Positions 1-11,029 of a DNA stretch of 64,000 nucleotides are shown here, piece after piece. Each line of letters starts with the position of its first letter. The first letter of the stretch is position 1. The translations under genes and the position numbers were made by a program. This stretch comes from Corynespora cassiicola (Eukaryota > Ascomycota > Dothideomycetes > Pleosporales > Corynesporascaceae): NCBI GenBank assembly GCA_022059125.1, contig JAEUWY010000012.1:1240001-1304000 (forward strand), given 5' to 3'. Under the pieces are notes generated by a model that had not been told where the DNA came from, ran no database searches, and saw only the letters and a list, made by a program, of their open reading frames with translations.

Positions 1-475
1 TTTGGCGCGCAGGCAGCGTTTGGCGGGCGCTGTTCGGGCTTTGAAGGGTTTCTGGCTATGACGATGGCCGCAGTGGCTTAGCCCATCCCGTGCGCTGTGG
101 CAGCGCTTGGCCTGCTTCGGGCATGGCGCAATCCTCGCCGTCCTCGCAAGCAGCTCGCGCCGCCCAAAGCGGATGCCCTCCAGCGCCCGCCGTGGATGGG
201 CCTGCGACGCCCGAGTGGCCCTGCCAGCGTGCGGCAGGCCGGCCTCTGGCAAAGAACAGTGCCTGCGCCGACCAACCCGCGCAATCCGGCGGCGATCGCA
301 GCGCTGGCGGTGCCTGCAGGGCTGCTGGGTGGCTGCCATGTACTGGTTACCCCTCGGCTCGGCCTCGCTTACGTAACCGCCTGCCCCAAGGCGGCAAGCT
401 TCGGTGGAGCTTGAGGCAAATCTTGTCGACATTTCTCTTCCACCCGCCTCTCCCCCCTCTCTTCTCCCCATCACA
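1..475. other. Intergenic, upstream of NFS1
   Basis: GC-rich sequence with several overlapping open frames on both strands. None shows a recognisable domain or a plausible exon structure, so I treat it as non-coding. Its right end contains the pyrimidine-rich leader of NFS1. Confidence 0.6.
429..470 (+). promoter_or_regulatory. CT-rich leader of NFS1
   Basis: An almost pure C/T tract ends a few bases before the NFS1 start codon at 476. Such tracts are common in core promoters and 5' leaders of highly expressed genes of filamentous fungi. The role is inferred from position and composition. Confidence 0.45.
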
Positions 476-2247
476 ATGCCCAACATCGCACCCACCGTCG
501 CGAGGCAGGCCCTCCGCATTGCGTCTCGTCGCTACCCCGCGAGTTCCTTTGCCCGCCTCGCCCCTCGGGCGGCTGCGCGGTCCTACGTGTCGGAGACGAA
601 GCCGTCCAATGCCACCGTCAACATAGACACGGCCATCAAGGCCGACCAGAAGGCCTTTCTCAATGAGACGGGCAAGAAGGCAAGCGAGGCGACGATGCCG
701 ACCACGGGCATGGCCGGCGACGCCATGCTTAGTCCCACTGCTGGTAATTTTTGCCTGCTGTCCCCCTCCGCCAGGGCGTTGCACTAACCCATCACAGGAA
801 TCCTCAAGCAGGCGACCATCATGGACGAGGGCAGCCGGCCAATCTACCTGGACATGCAGGCTACAACGCCCATGGACCCGCGTGTCGTCGACGCCATGCT
901 GCCCTTCATGACCGGCCTTTACGGCAACCCTCATTCGCGTACCCACGCCTACGGCTGGGAGTCTGAGAAGGCTATCGAGGAGGCGCGAGCCCACATTGCG
1001 AACGTCATTGGTGCTGACCCCAAGGAGATCATCTTCACCAGCGGTGCAACCGAGAGCAATAACATGAGTATCAAGGGCGTAGCCCGCTTCAGGAATCGAG
1101 GTGGCAAGAAGAACCACATCATCACCTGTCAGACTGAGCACAAGTGCGTTTTGGACAGCTGTCGCCACTTGCAGGACGACGGCTTCAAGGTCACTTACCT
1201 TCCAGTACAAAACAACGGTCTCATCGACCTCGCACAGCTCGAGGCCTCGATCCGTCCCGAGACCTCGATTGTCAGCATCATGACCGTGAACAACGAGATT
1301 GGTGTTGTCCAACCCATTGAGGAGATTGGCAAACTCTGCCGGTCAAAGGGCGTGTACTTCCACACTGATGCCGCGCAGGCTGTTGGCAAGATTCCCTTGG
1401 ACGTGAACAAGATGAACATTGATCTCATGTCCATCTCTGGGCACAAGATCTATGGCCCCAAGGGCATTGGTGCTTGCTACGTCCGGCGACGACCTAGGGT
1501 CAGACTTGAGCCCATCATCAGCGGAGGTGGACAGGAGCGTGGTCTGCGCAGCGGCACCTTGGCCCCTACGCTGATTGTGGGCATGGGTGAGGCCGCCCGG
1601 ATCTGCAAGGAAGAAATGGAGGTACGTTTGAAATCTTTCTCTTCATTCAAACACGTCACAATGATTATGAGCACCAAAACATGCATGGCTTGCAGAGTGT
1701 TAGGCGGCTTCGGTCGCCGACTCGCCATGTTGACAAATGTGCAGGGGTTATGAGACTGTTTTGACATTGCTTGTTCTGTTACAAACCAGACATTTGGGAG
1801 CAAAAGCTAACATGCTTGCTGCAGTATGATACCAAGCGCATTTCGTACCTTTCGAATCGCCTGCTCTCTGGTCTTCTGTCGCTCGAACACACCACGTTGA
1901 ACGGCGACCGCGAGCGTCACTACCCTGGCTGCGTCAACGTTTCCTTTGCCTACGTCGAGGGAGAGTCTCTCCTCATGGCTCTCAAGGACATTGCCCTGTC
2001 GTCTGGCAGTGCTTGCACATCGGCATCTCTGGAGCCTAGTTACGTTCTGAGGGCTCTCGGCAGCAGTGACGAGAGCGCGCACAGCAGTATCCGATTCGGC
2101 ATCGGTCGATTCACCACCGAAGCAGAAATTGATTACGTGCTCAAGGCCGTCCGCGAGCGTGTGACGTTCCTGCGCGAGCTCAGCCCGCTATGGGAACTTG
2201 TGCAAGAGGGCATCGATCTCAACACGATTGAGTGGAGCCAGCACTAA
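476..2247 (+). CDS. NFS1: Mitochondrial cysteine desulfurase NFS1
   Basis: Exons are 476-743, 798-1621 and 1825-2247, giving 504 residues, close to yeast Nfs1. The enzyme takes sulfur from L-cysteine as a persulfide and passes it to the Isu scaffold for Fe-S cluster assembly, and also feeds tRNA thiolation. The first ~40 residues are rich in Arg, Ala and Ser with no acidic residues, as in a mitochondrial presequence. The PLP-binding lysine is Lys306 in a [10 protein letters not shown] motif. The catalytic cysteine is Cys428 in the [14 protein letters not shown] loop. The conserved [10 protein letters not shown] start of the catalytic domain follows intron 1. Intron 2 is long for this locus (203 bp) and ends in a gctaac-type branch site and GCAG. 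The start at 476 gives the presequence, while the frame is open further upstream. Identification is firm. Confidence 0.96.
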
Positions 2248-2802
2248 GAAGTTTGAAAAGAAGGTATACCCCGCAGTAATTTGTATAGTAGACACGGCCT
2301 GAGCAATCCTGCGATCTCCACGCTCGCTGAGGCGTTTTATGACAGCCATGACCAGTATTCGCTGTATTATATATAGTAGTAATGCTCTGCTCTTCGGTGC
2401 ATTGAGCAAGTAAATGATTTACCATTCACCCCAATCCTCCTGCTTTGTCCTCGTGAAACACATTGCTCCCAAATTCAATAAATTTGACAATCATTGTCGT
2501 GTGGACGGCTCCTTGCGTCGAGCGAGTCTTGTGGCCTGGCTTTGTGGAGCCGGCAGGGTACAGCTTGGTACAGCTTGGTATCGAGGCCTGGCGCCTTGGG
2601 ACATTCAACAGAAGGCGCATGTCTGGTAACGACCCAACCCAACGCGATTGTGAGACCGAGATTTGTAGAATCGCTGTAGAGCACCCGTCGGCCGCAGCGC
2701 ATTGTTTGCCAAGCTGGCGTCATGGCATTCCGATAGCCTCTCCTCGTCGTGTTCGGAGCTTCCCCGCGTCACCTTGGGCACCGTGAACCTTTGACCGACA
2801 GC
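2248..2802. other. Intergenic between NFS1 and VPS23
   Basis: This 555 bp stretch holds the 3' end of NFS1 and the VPS23 promoter. It includes a short tandem repeat at 2557-2580. I see no gene. Confidence 0.6.
2557..2580. repeat. Short tandem repeat, 10-bp unit
   Basis: The unit ggtacagctt occurs twice in direct succession, followed by the first four bases of a third copy. No function is apparent. Confidence 0.8.
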
Positions 2803-4791
2803 ATGGCCGGCGTGCCAGAGAAGGTGCTCAACTGGCTATACAGCGTCCTTCCAGGCGTATGCCCCCGCCCACACACGCGGCACCCTTCCTCTACTGACCT
2901 GATGTTGCAGAAATATGACGACGTGAACCGCACTTACCACGATGTCGCCGAAACCCTCTCCCACTATCCCTCGCTCTCCCCGCGCACCGAGGTCTACAGT
3001 GCGTCAACCACTCCCTGACGCTCCCGAGCATGCGCGCGCATACTGACGATACCAGCCTACGAGAATGGGCAATGTGCGCTACTCCTCCACCTGGGCGGAA
3101 CGCTCCCAGTCACCTTTCGAGGCGCGACGTACGGCTTTCCGGTCGCGATATGGGTGCCGCTCGCATATCCTCGCGAACCGCCCATAGTCTATGTGACACC
3201 TTCGCATGATATGTTGGTGCGGCCAGGGCAACATGTGAGCGGCGATGGCAGGATATATCACCCGTATCTCGCGCAGTGGGCGAAATACTGGGATGTGGGT
3301 TTCGCATGCCTTGCATAAATAACATCTGGCCGGAGCAACCACTGACTTGCCTGCAGAAGTCTACCATTTTCGACTTTCTTGCGGTTCTGCGGGGCGTCTT
3401 CGCCAAAGAACCCCCAGTTCGGTCGAAACAGCAGCAACAGCAGCAGTACAACGGTCCAGCGCAGCAGCAGGCCCCTCCGCCTGTACCTCCACCGCCTGCA
3501 GAGTGGCGACGTACAGCACAGGGAACTCCGGTCTCATCTGCCTCTCCAGGCCCCGCCCAAGCACCCGCCCCTCCTCCTAAACCGCCGAAGCCGTTTGAGC
3601 AGAATAGGCCAAGCCCTCAACCCACATCGGACCGCTACTCTCAACCTCCGCCCTTACCACCCCACCCGCCCCAGCAGCCTCGGCCGCTTCAACAACAACA
3701 TCAGCAGCAGCACCAAGGGAACAAATATCCCCCGCAAAATAGCTGGCAGCAGCAAGGGCCGTCCCATAACAGCCCACAGCGGCAGGGCAGTTATGATATC
3801 AGCCCTGCTACTCCTGTATCCAAGTCGTCTCGGCCCCATGTGCATTCGCAGGCATACCAGTCGAACTCTTTCGAATTGGGGAGCCCTGTGAGTCCAATTA
3901 CACCCGAAGACCATCGAACAGCCCGTTTTCAGAACCCGGTCTCAGTTCCTACAAACTTCTCGCGACCCCAGCAATACCAGGCGCCACCGTCACACCAACA
4001 GCAATACGGCCCTCCACCACCCGCTCAATCGCCTTATCAACAGCCACAGCCACCTCATGGCTACCCTCCGCCCCCCCACCAGCAGCAATACCCTGCCCAG
4101 CTGCCCCCTCAACCTGCCCCCCAAGCCCCGATAGACCTCTTGGACGACTCCCTCGAGGTTACACTCCCCTCACAAAAGGGCGACCAAAACCCCCTCCCCG
4201 TACCACCCGTGCCCCCGAATCCCGAAAAGGATGCCCTCCTCCAAGCCCTCAGCCAAACCCTCGTCGCCCAGATCCGACAAACCGTCACGTCCAACAACGG
4301 CGCCGTCGCCCCCCTGCGCGCCCAGCAGGCCGCCCTGCAAAATGCCTTCTCCCGCCTGCAGGCCGAGCTCGGCGAGCTGCAGAACCTCGACGCCGCCCTC
4401 GCGTCCAACGAGCAAATCCTCAAGGACACGATGCGCGAGGCGGATCGCGTCATGGAGGAGGCGCACACCAGGCAGGTGCCGGATGTGGATGATGTGCTGG
4501 TTGCACCTACGGTCGTCGGGGGGCAGCTGTATGCGCTAGCGGCGGAGGAGAGGGGGATTGCGGATGCGTTGTTTGTGCTTGGGAGGGCGTTGGATCGAGG
4601 GAGGATTACGGGGGATGTTTTTGTCAAGGTGAGTTTTTTTCGCTTTTACCTGGTTCTCTACTTGGTTTCGAGGATGGTGCTAATCTGAGGTGTAGCAAAC
4701 GAGGAGCCTTGCGAGGGAGCAGTTCTTGAAGAAGGCGCTTCTTAAGAAGATTGCGAAGGGGATGGCTTTGGATGACTATCAGATGCGGTGA
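2803..4791 (+). CDS. VPS23: ESCRT-I subunit VPS23 (TSG101/Stp22)
   Basis: Exons are 2803-2856, 2911-2998, 3056-3294, 3357-4628 and 4696-4791, giving 582 residues. Residues 1 to about 145 form a ubiquitin E2 variant (UEV) domain, recognised by the YENGQCALLLHLGGTLPV and PIVYVTPSHDM segments and the lack of an E2 active-site cysteine. This domain binds ubiquitinated cargo and PTAP-like motifs. Residues ~150-410 are a Pro/Gln-rich low-complexity linker with runs of Gln. A helical stalk follows (about 435-490), and the C-terminal steadiness box ends in the last two exons (LAREQFLKKALLKK). The protein acts in ESCRT-I on endosomes, sorting membrane proteins into multivesicular bodies, and in fungi also supports PacC/Rim pH signalling. 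The 3' part of exon 4 changes abruptly from C-rich to G-rich on the coding strand (see findings). Confidence 0.94.
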
Positions 4792-7700
4792 GGTGGGGTT
4801 GGACGTGTGGGTAGATGTATATGAGAGGAGAGGGACGAGAGTATAGATATTCAATGTGAAAATGCCTTTTGATGGCTTCATATCGTCTTGCCTGATTATG
4901 AAGTGTTTACGATTGTGCTGTGGAGCCTGTCAATTTGACATGAATCCAGGAGGAGAAGGGGTTGGAGCATGCAATTCAAGGGGTTTTGGTTGACTTCTTA
5001 TTATTACATTCTCTGGCCTGAGTTCAAAGAGCTACCGTAGGGTATTTTAGACGGCTTTGTGGTGCCGACACACCATTTTGGAGATGCCCTCCTTATTCAT
5101 TCACGGCATCACATTTTTGCCTTTTGACAATGGGGAAAGTGACAGTGGGGAAAGAATTGTCATTACTAGGGGGGATGAATATAGGATAGAATCTTGCCAG
5201 TAAATGTGGAAGAATCTAGCATTAAACACTTGGACATCGTTTCATGTATCAAACACCTCGATAAGCTATTGAATGGCTAACAGATAAGCATCTAGACATG
5301 ATGATGAGGATACGGCAAGGAAAACTTAAAACTTCAATTATTACTGTTGGCTTTGGTGTATTTGGTGCAACAAAGCAAGAGTTCGATTCTCATAGATGAG
5401 TCGAGTGATTGAGAGGATTACAGAGGCAAAGTAGGGGCGATACAGATATGATGACATTCTAGATAATTGAACATTTCTCTAGGAAGCAAGCGGGTAAAAT
5501 ATTGTTGCGAGCAGTGAGAATGTAATAATTCAATCCTGCTAAACAGTCTGAATAATGACACAGGTGAACTTGGAGTTTGGTGGATTGTTCGTGTTAGAGC
5601 TTTGTCTCGAAACGCTATAGAGTCACTTTAATGGAATTTGATAGTACTACGTATACATCACAAGGCATCTTTCACCTGGACAATGAAGGATCTCAGGGAA
5701 CAGTTCGAGACATCCTGACCGCCAGGGTTCGGAATTTCCGTTTGAAGATGGACCTAACCCGTCGCCGAAGGGCGGCGAGTACGCATATGTTGGGACGGGG
5801 AGAAAGAAAAAAGCCGTGTGGTTTGCCCCTGCATATAAATGTCTGAGAAAATTCAATGGCAGTCCAGTGGAGAACTGTAAATCGTCGGTGGAGTATGTGT
5901 AGGTCGAAAGGCAGTGGGCGATTAAGTCGACTTGTTGATCGATCACGCGATACTTGGTCGTGCTGGAGTTTCCTCTGGAAGAAAAAGATGTTGTTGGCTT
6001 GGATGTTGTGGCCGAGATGGAGAAGATCGGAGCTCGGTAGCGAAGAAGCTCAGTGAGGTTGTATGGGGCCGAGTGAGGCAGGTACCCGGAGGCGATCGAT
6101 GCAGATGTTATACTCGGACCACAAGATAAGACCCCGGAGATCACACCATAGCGAGTGTTATCACCGTTTGGAAGACACATTTTTATACCCACTGATTGTG
6201 GGGATTGGACGGATCAATTGAGCTGTGCAATGGTAATTTCCCATGAGGCCGTTGCATGGGACGTTGTTAAAGGTTGGTGCAGTGCAGGGCTTGGACTGTG
6301 TTTAACGCTTAAGTCACGATGAAAATTCGGTTCGGAAGAGGACCGGAACTACAAGCGATCAGCCGAACAAGTGTGGTCAGGGCTTGTTTCGCAACGCCGA
6401 TGCACGGAGGTCAATGGTTGAGAGAAAAATGAAAGTATTGGCTATCAGGTGGAGCAATGCGTTCCAGGGTTCCGCAACACCATGCATTAAAAGTTCTCTG
6501 ACGAGACAGCATTGGTTTAAAAAAAAGTATACTTTGAGCTGATGGGTGTAAAGTTTTGTTCCTTGGGAATTCTAGTTGACGCTTTGGTGGACATCATGAT
6601 GGTATGGATGTAACATCACTAGGCAGTCTAAGCTGTTGATATTAGAATTACAATATCTTGTATGGAACTCTGAACATGAGCCATTGATTATGGATAACGG
6701 TGATAATGGCGCTGTAAGACTCTGAATAGGATCAACTTGAACCTACTTAGAATGTAGACTTGAATGTCAGTTAGATCGTGTTTCATGTTACTTCTGTCGT
6801 TTGGGTAAGCCTGATTGTACCAGTCTAGAAATCTACTGAACAGTTTTTATGCTGTCTACACGCAGTTGTTAAGAAATAAATCATTAGTGAGGGGCTTTGT
6901 GAGTGAATTTTTACCAAGAATTCCTAGATATCTCGTTTTCCATACAAATAGCATCACATGATGTTCAAAATTACCCTCAATCTAACTCAAGACTCTTCTC
7001 TGTGTGGTAAAAACCATGGAGGGTATAATTATGCATATCGAAAGCATTTGCGCCACTACGGAACTTTTACGTGAGCAAGGGCAGAGCAGTTTCAGATACA
7101 ACCCTGAAACAACGGGAAGTATCGCGCGCCGTAGAGATGTCTGTCCCTTGAGATCTGCCTGTGGAGATCACAGGGATACTTTTTTTCCTTGAACCTGGCG
7201 GACTATCACGAGTACCTTGGAAGTTGGAATCCGCGCAAAGCCGTGACGTCGCTGTTGTAAATCATGTAACAAGATAACATTCAATCCAGAATGCTGATTC
7301 TCATCAACAAGAATGCTTAAGTGATGCGGGGAATTGACTAGATTTGGCTCAGGAGAGTAGGATGTGTGCGAGTGAATGGGAAGGGGGAGGTTGAGTATCG
7401 GGAAGTCCGAATACTCAATATTGAGGACCTGCACCCCCTATTCCAGACAGCATCATCGATTGTATGTAAAGGGACATCAATCGCGATTCCTTGCATCTAG
7501 GGCCATCCAATTTCGGGAGACATTGATCTTTGCACATCACGAGAGTGGGATAATCCTCCTTTTATTCAACTTGGCCCAATTGTGACCAAAAAGAAGTTTT
7601 CTGGAAATTTGTATGGTGTTTGTTTTGAAAGCCTCTCTTCTATTTCGGACCTGGCGATCTTCATTCTCCAGGGCAAAAAGCCTTGTTGTAATCTGTTCCC

Positions 7701-10700
7701 GCAGATCGGCACGTCTCCTATTTCTCATCCAAGCCACGTGCTGACTCGCAGTAACCACCATGCAAAGCATACCACGATGGTGTGAGAATTACTTTTTAAT
7801 CAGCTGCTGGAACGCCGCCGAGTAGGTAGTTCATGCTTTAGCTGCGCGTCGTACGTGAACGCCTTTGTGTTCTTCTTCCCACACGTGGCATACGAAATCG
7901 CGATTCGTCAGTCTGGCGAGCCGGTTGGCGGTTTAAAAGGAATTTCATTATTACTGTGGATCAAGATGTTATATCAGTTTGCACAAACGTAGGAGGTGTG
8001 TCAACCCCAATAACGCCAATATACCCTTCTAGAAGTCGATTTATTGATGGGATGCCGTCATCATTGCAGTCAGATGTGAGTCTCCTTGGGTGGCTAACTG
8101 CGGCAACAGTAGCTTGTGGGACTATAGATGGGTGTAGAAAATGACGCAAAGAGCGAAGACGTGGATGACGTGAATTGGGGGGGGGACGAAAATATCCCAC
8201 AGAATGAGACAGAAAGGGATAGGCACGCCGCAGGCTGTTGGTGCCGGATGTATCGATGCTTCATGAAGCTCGATGACAGTGGATGACGAATCGGCAGTAG
8301 ATCGGTACAGAATATAGCTCGTTTCTCGTCGGCGACATGAAGTTTCTCGCGATATTCAATAGTATGTATGCACTTTGGCCCAAATGCTGACGCGAGGGCT
8401 CCACTTGGCTGTACGAAAGCTCAAAGTACGGTGAACGAGAGAGAGGCCGAGCACGCTTCCCATGAATATTTTTCGGCCGTCGTTTGGCCGTTCGGCCGTG
8501 CGCGCGGGTATGAACGTTGTGCGTTCAGATGCCGGAGTTTTTTGCGCCACAGTCGTTTGCCGTGCCGATGGACTTGGGCTCTCCTGGGCAGATTCCCTGG
8601 AACGCGTCCAAGTAGCCTTGGGCCGAGCCTGTCGCGATTCCCTATTCGGAAGCGCCTGGACTGTGGCGCTGCACCTTTTGGGTCGAATCCAGAGATCTGG
8701 TTCTCCTTGCGTGAAGCATGTGGCTTCGGTACGTCTCGTGAGCTAAAACTGGCTCCCCAACGCCGACGCCGACAACGCAGACGAAGTCGAGCGCGAAGAA
8801 GTGGCTCCCCGTCGAAACGGACGCAGATATATCCGACAGTGTTATGTTGTGAAATGTTGGCTCGAGACTGTCTCCTGATGTGCACTGTCCCTCAATGGAA
8901 TCCATGGTTCCACTATACATGTGATCTTCGATCGCGTAGCGAGCCAAAGCAAAAAGCATCGCGACGATCTGTTTTTGGCGCCATTTCTGGCAATCTGCTG
9001 TAGCACGCGTTTGTTTGAAACAGCGCTTGTAGGTACAGCGCTGTTTCGTATGAGGCTCAAGCCAACAAATCCGTCATCTGAAGTTTGGAATGCCACCCTG
9101 ACGTCAGATGTCAATTGCACGGGAGTCGCCTCTGCTGAGGCTCGACTGGCTTTGCCGAATTAGGAGATGCACTTGAAGGCACTAGGCGTGAGATCAAAGG
9201 GACGATCCTTCTACTTGCATGATCTCGTATTTGGGACGGGAACCTGCATTCGACGGTGAGGTAGAGTTTGTGGTCCTCTGCCGATATTCAAATAATAAAA
9301 GGAACAATCTAGGCGTTTCAAAGTCGAAGCTGCTTCCAGAACTTCGAGTAGTTGTTTTTCCAGGGATACCTGCTTTGTACCTCGCCACGCGTCACCGTGG
9401 GGTAAAGGGAAGGGATCGTACCCAGGCGTGCTGTAGGCGCACTCTCTAAGACTTGGAATACACACGCGCTGCCAATGCCATGGGCTCTGTCGACGTTACC
9501 TGGAGCTCGGAGCGGTTCCGCTCTCCGGACTGCAAGGGAGCTTGCAGTAGGCACAGATGCTCAGTGGACGCCCCACTCTGTCCGCCCACGAGGAGGTGAT
9601 CTGCACGGAAGCGCGACCTTCACGGTGCATCCGCGAGGCTGCCGAAGCCCCCGTCGATATGGCCTTTCGCAGTAACTTCTTCGAACGAACAGGGCTGCCT
9701 GCAAGATGCTGACCGCAATCACATTCATAGTTTTGGGCGAGGCTTGGTGCCGGGTAGCCTGGGCAATTAGCATTCGCCGAGCATCTTGTGGCTTGCCGTC
9801 CCGTGGTCGGGACATTTTGACGTGAGTTGAACAGCGAGCACGCACAATACTGCACCACCATAGCTTCAGATGGCTCGCTGCACCTTCGCCACAGCGTCCC
9901 CCTCCGAATGGGCGAACCAGAGAAGAAAAGCCTTGAACAGCTGAGAGGGTCTGGCTTGGCGGCAAATGGTAAAGGCGGGGATCGTGCAGGACGTCCCGCG
10001 CAGGCGGTACCCAGACTGCACTGATCAACCCGCGTGGAGTCGATGTATCATGCGCGAATTCGCGGCCTGGATGCGCGCTGCTAGCTACACTGTTCCACTT
10101 GCCAGCTGGCCGCGGACGGCCGGTAGGTTGGGCGGCAGAGAGACTCCAGTCTGTTCAGCGCCGGATGCAGCCTCCCGAGTCATATCCGCGCACAGGGTAT
10201 CACAAGGTCCAATTGTTTTTTGGGGGCTGATGGATGGTGGCCATGCCGTGCCCTGGTGTAGTGGGGAGGTCTGAGGTTTCGGGGAAAGGAATAATAACCA
10301 GGAAAACCCTAGCGCGCCGATGGCTTTGGTCTAGCGTCAGTCACAGCCGTGTAGATCAGCTCAACCACTCTCGACACATCGGAATTCTCCCCCACCCTGC
10401 CTCGAATCGCTCGAACGCGGCCAATGGCCGTCGATCCCGACGAACATGTGCTTGCGCTGCGTCTGAGGTTTCTATCAGATCGAATGTCATCTCTACCTGT
10501 GATGTCACCCAGCTATGCTAATCTAGATCGTGGGCAGCACACCATGTCGATATCCGGCCATGGATGTACAGGATCATTCACCGTATGGTTGACATGCTGT
10601 CAAACTGTTGACCATACCTTTGTGCCATGAGCTAGGTCGATGCCCCCGTCTGGTTCCCGCACAGACGGTTCCTGATGAGCACTGGGGACAAATCCTGTCA

Positions 10701-11029
10701 TCATCCACCTGCCGCTCGGAAATTTCCCTCCGCCAATAATGGTCCATGGGAAACATGGCGCCCTGGATAGAATTTCTTTAGGAGATTTTGCCTTCTGGCT
10801 ACGTCTTAGTACGCGACTGCATCGGTATGATGCCCTTGTATGCCCCGATGGGCCACGGCGCACGGCAGTGGCGGGCAGTGGGCCGAGCAATGACCATGCT
10901 TGAGAGAGAAGCACCTGGTACTTATATACCAGGTGCATATGCAGCATCTTGTCAGCTCCATCCATCCATACCTCTGTTGCTAGGAGTTTGCGCGGTTTAG
11001 ACTTGTCCAACGGGTTTTCATTTGCCACC
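4792..11029. other. Gene-poor stretch
   Basis: I see no supportable gene in these 6.2 kb. The left part (to about 8340) is AT-richer with short ORFs only. The right part is more GC-rich and has longer overlapping ORFs on both strands (such as 8368-9003 +, 8421-8885 - and 9561-10028 -) with no domain, no exon logic and Arg-rich shadow-like translations. It may hold degraded mobile-element sequence, but no diagnostic motif or terminal repeat is visible. The last 120 bp contains the promoter of the multicopper oxidase. Confidence 0.55.
10911..10936 (+). promoter_or_regulatory. Inverted repeat enclosing a TATA element
   Basis: The arms gcacctggta (10911-10920) and taccaggtgc (10927-10936) are perfect reverse complements separated by 6 bp. 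Together with the spacer they create TATATA at 10923-10928. This lies about 100 bp upstream of the multicopper oxidase start at 11030, a normal distance for a fungal TATA box. Each arm contains CACCTG, an E-box (CANNTG). A regulatory role is inferred. Confidence 0.5.

Noticed and set aside
347..1312. 321-codon open frame on the - strand
   Set aside because: It is antisense to NFS1 and has no features of its own; a codon-bias shadow.
5379..5391. T-arm-like sequence gag-ttcgatt-ctc
   Set aside because: The stem extends only weakly and no acceptor, D or anticodon arm can be found upstream.
8368..9003. 211-codon + strand frame
   Set aside because: Equally long frames exist on the other strand and the translation has no family resemblance.
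9099..9106. Perfect CRE/ATF site tgacgtca
   Set aside because: It lies 1.9 kb from the nearest gene start; an 8-bp match is expected by chance about once per window.
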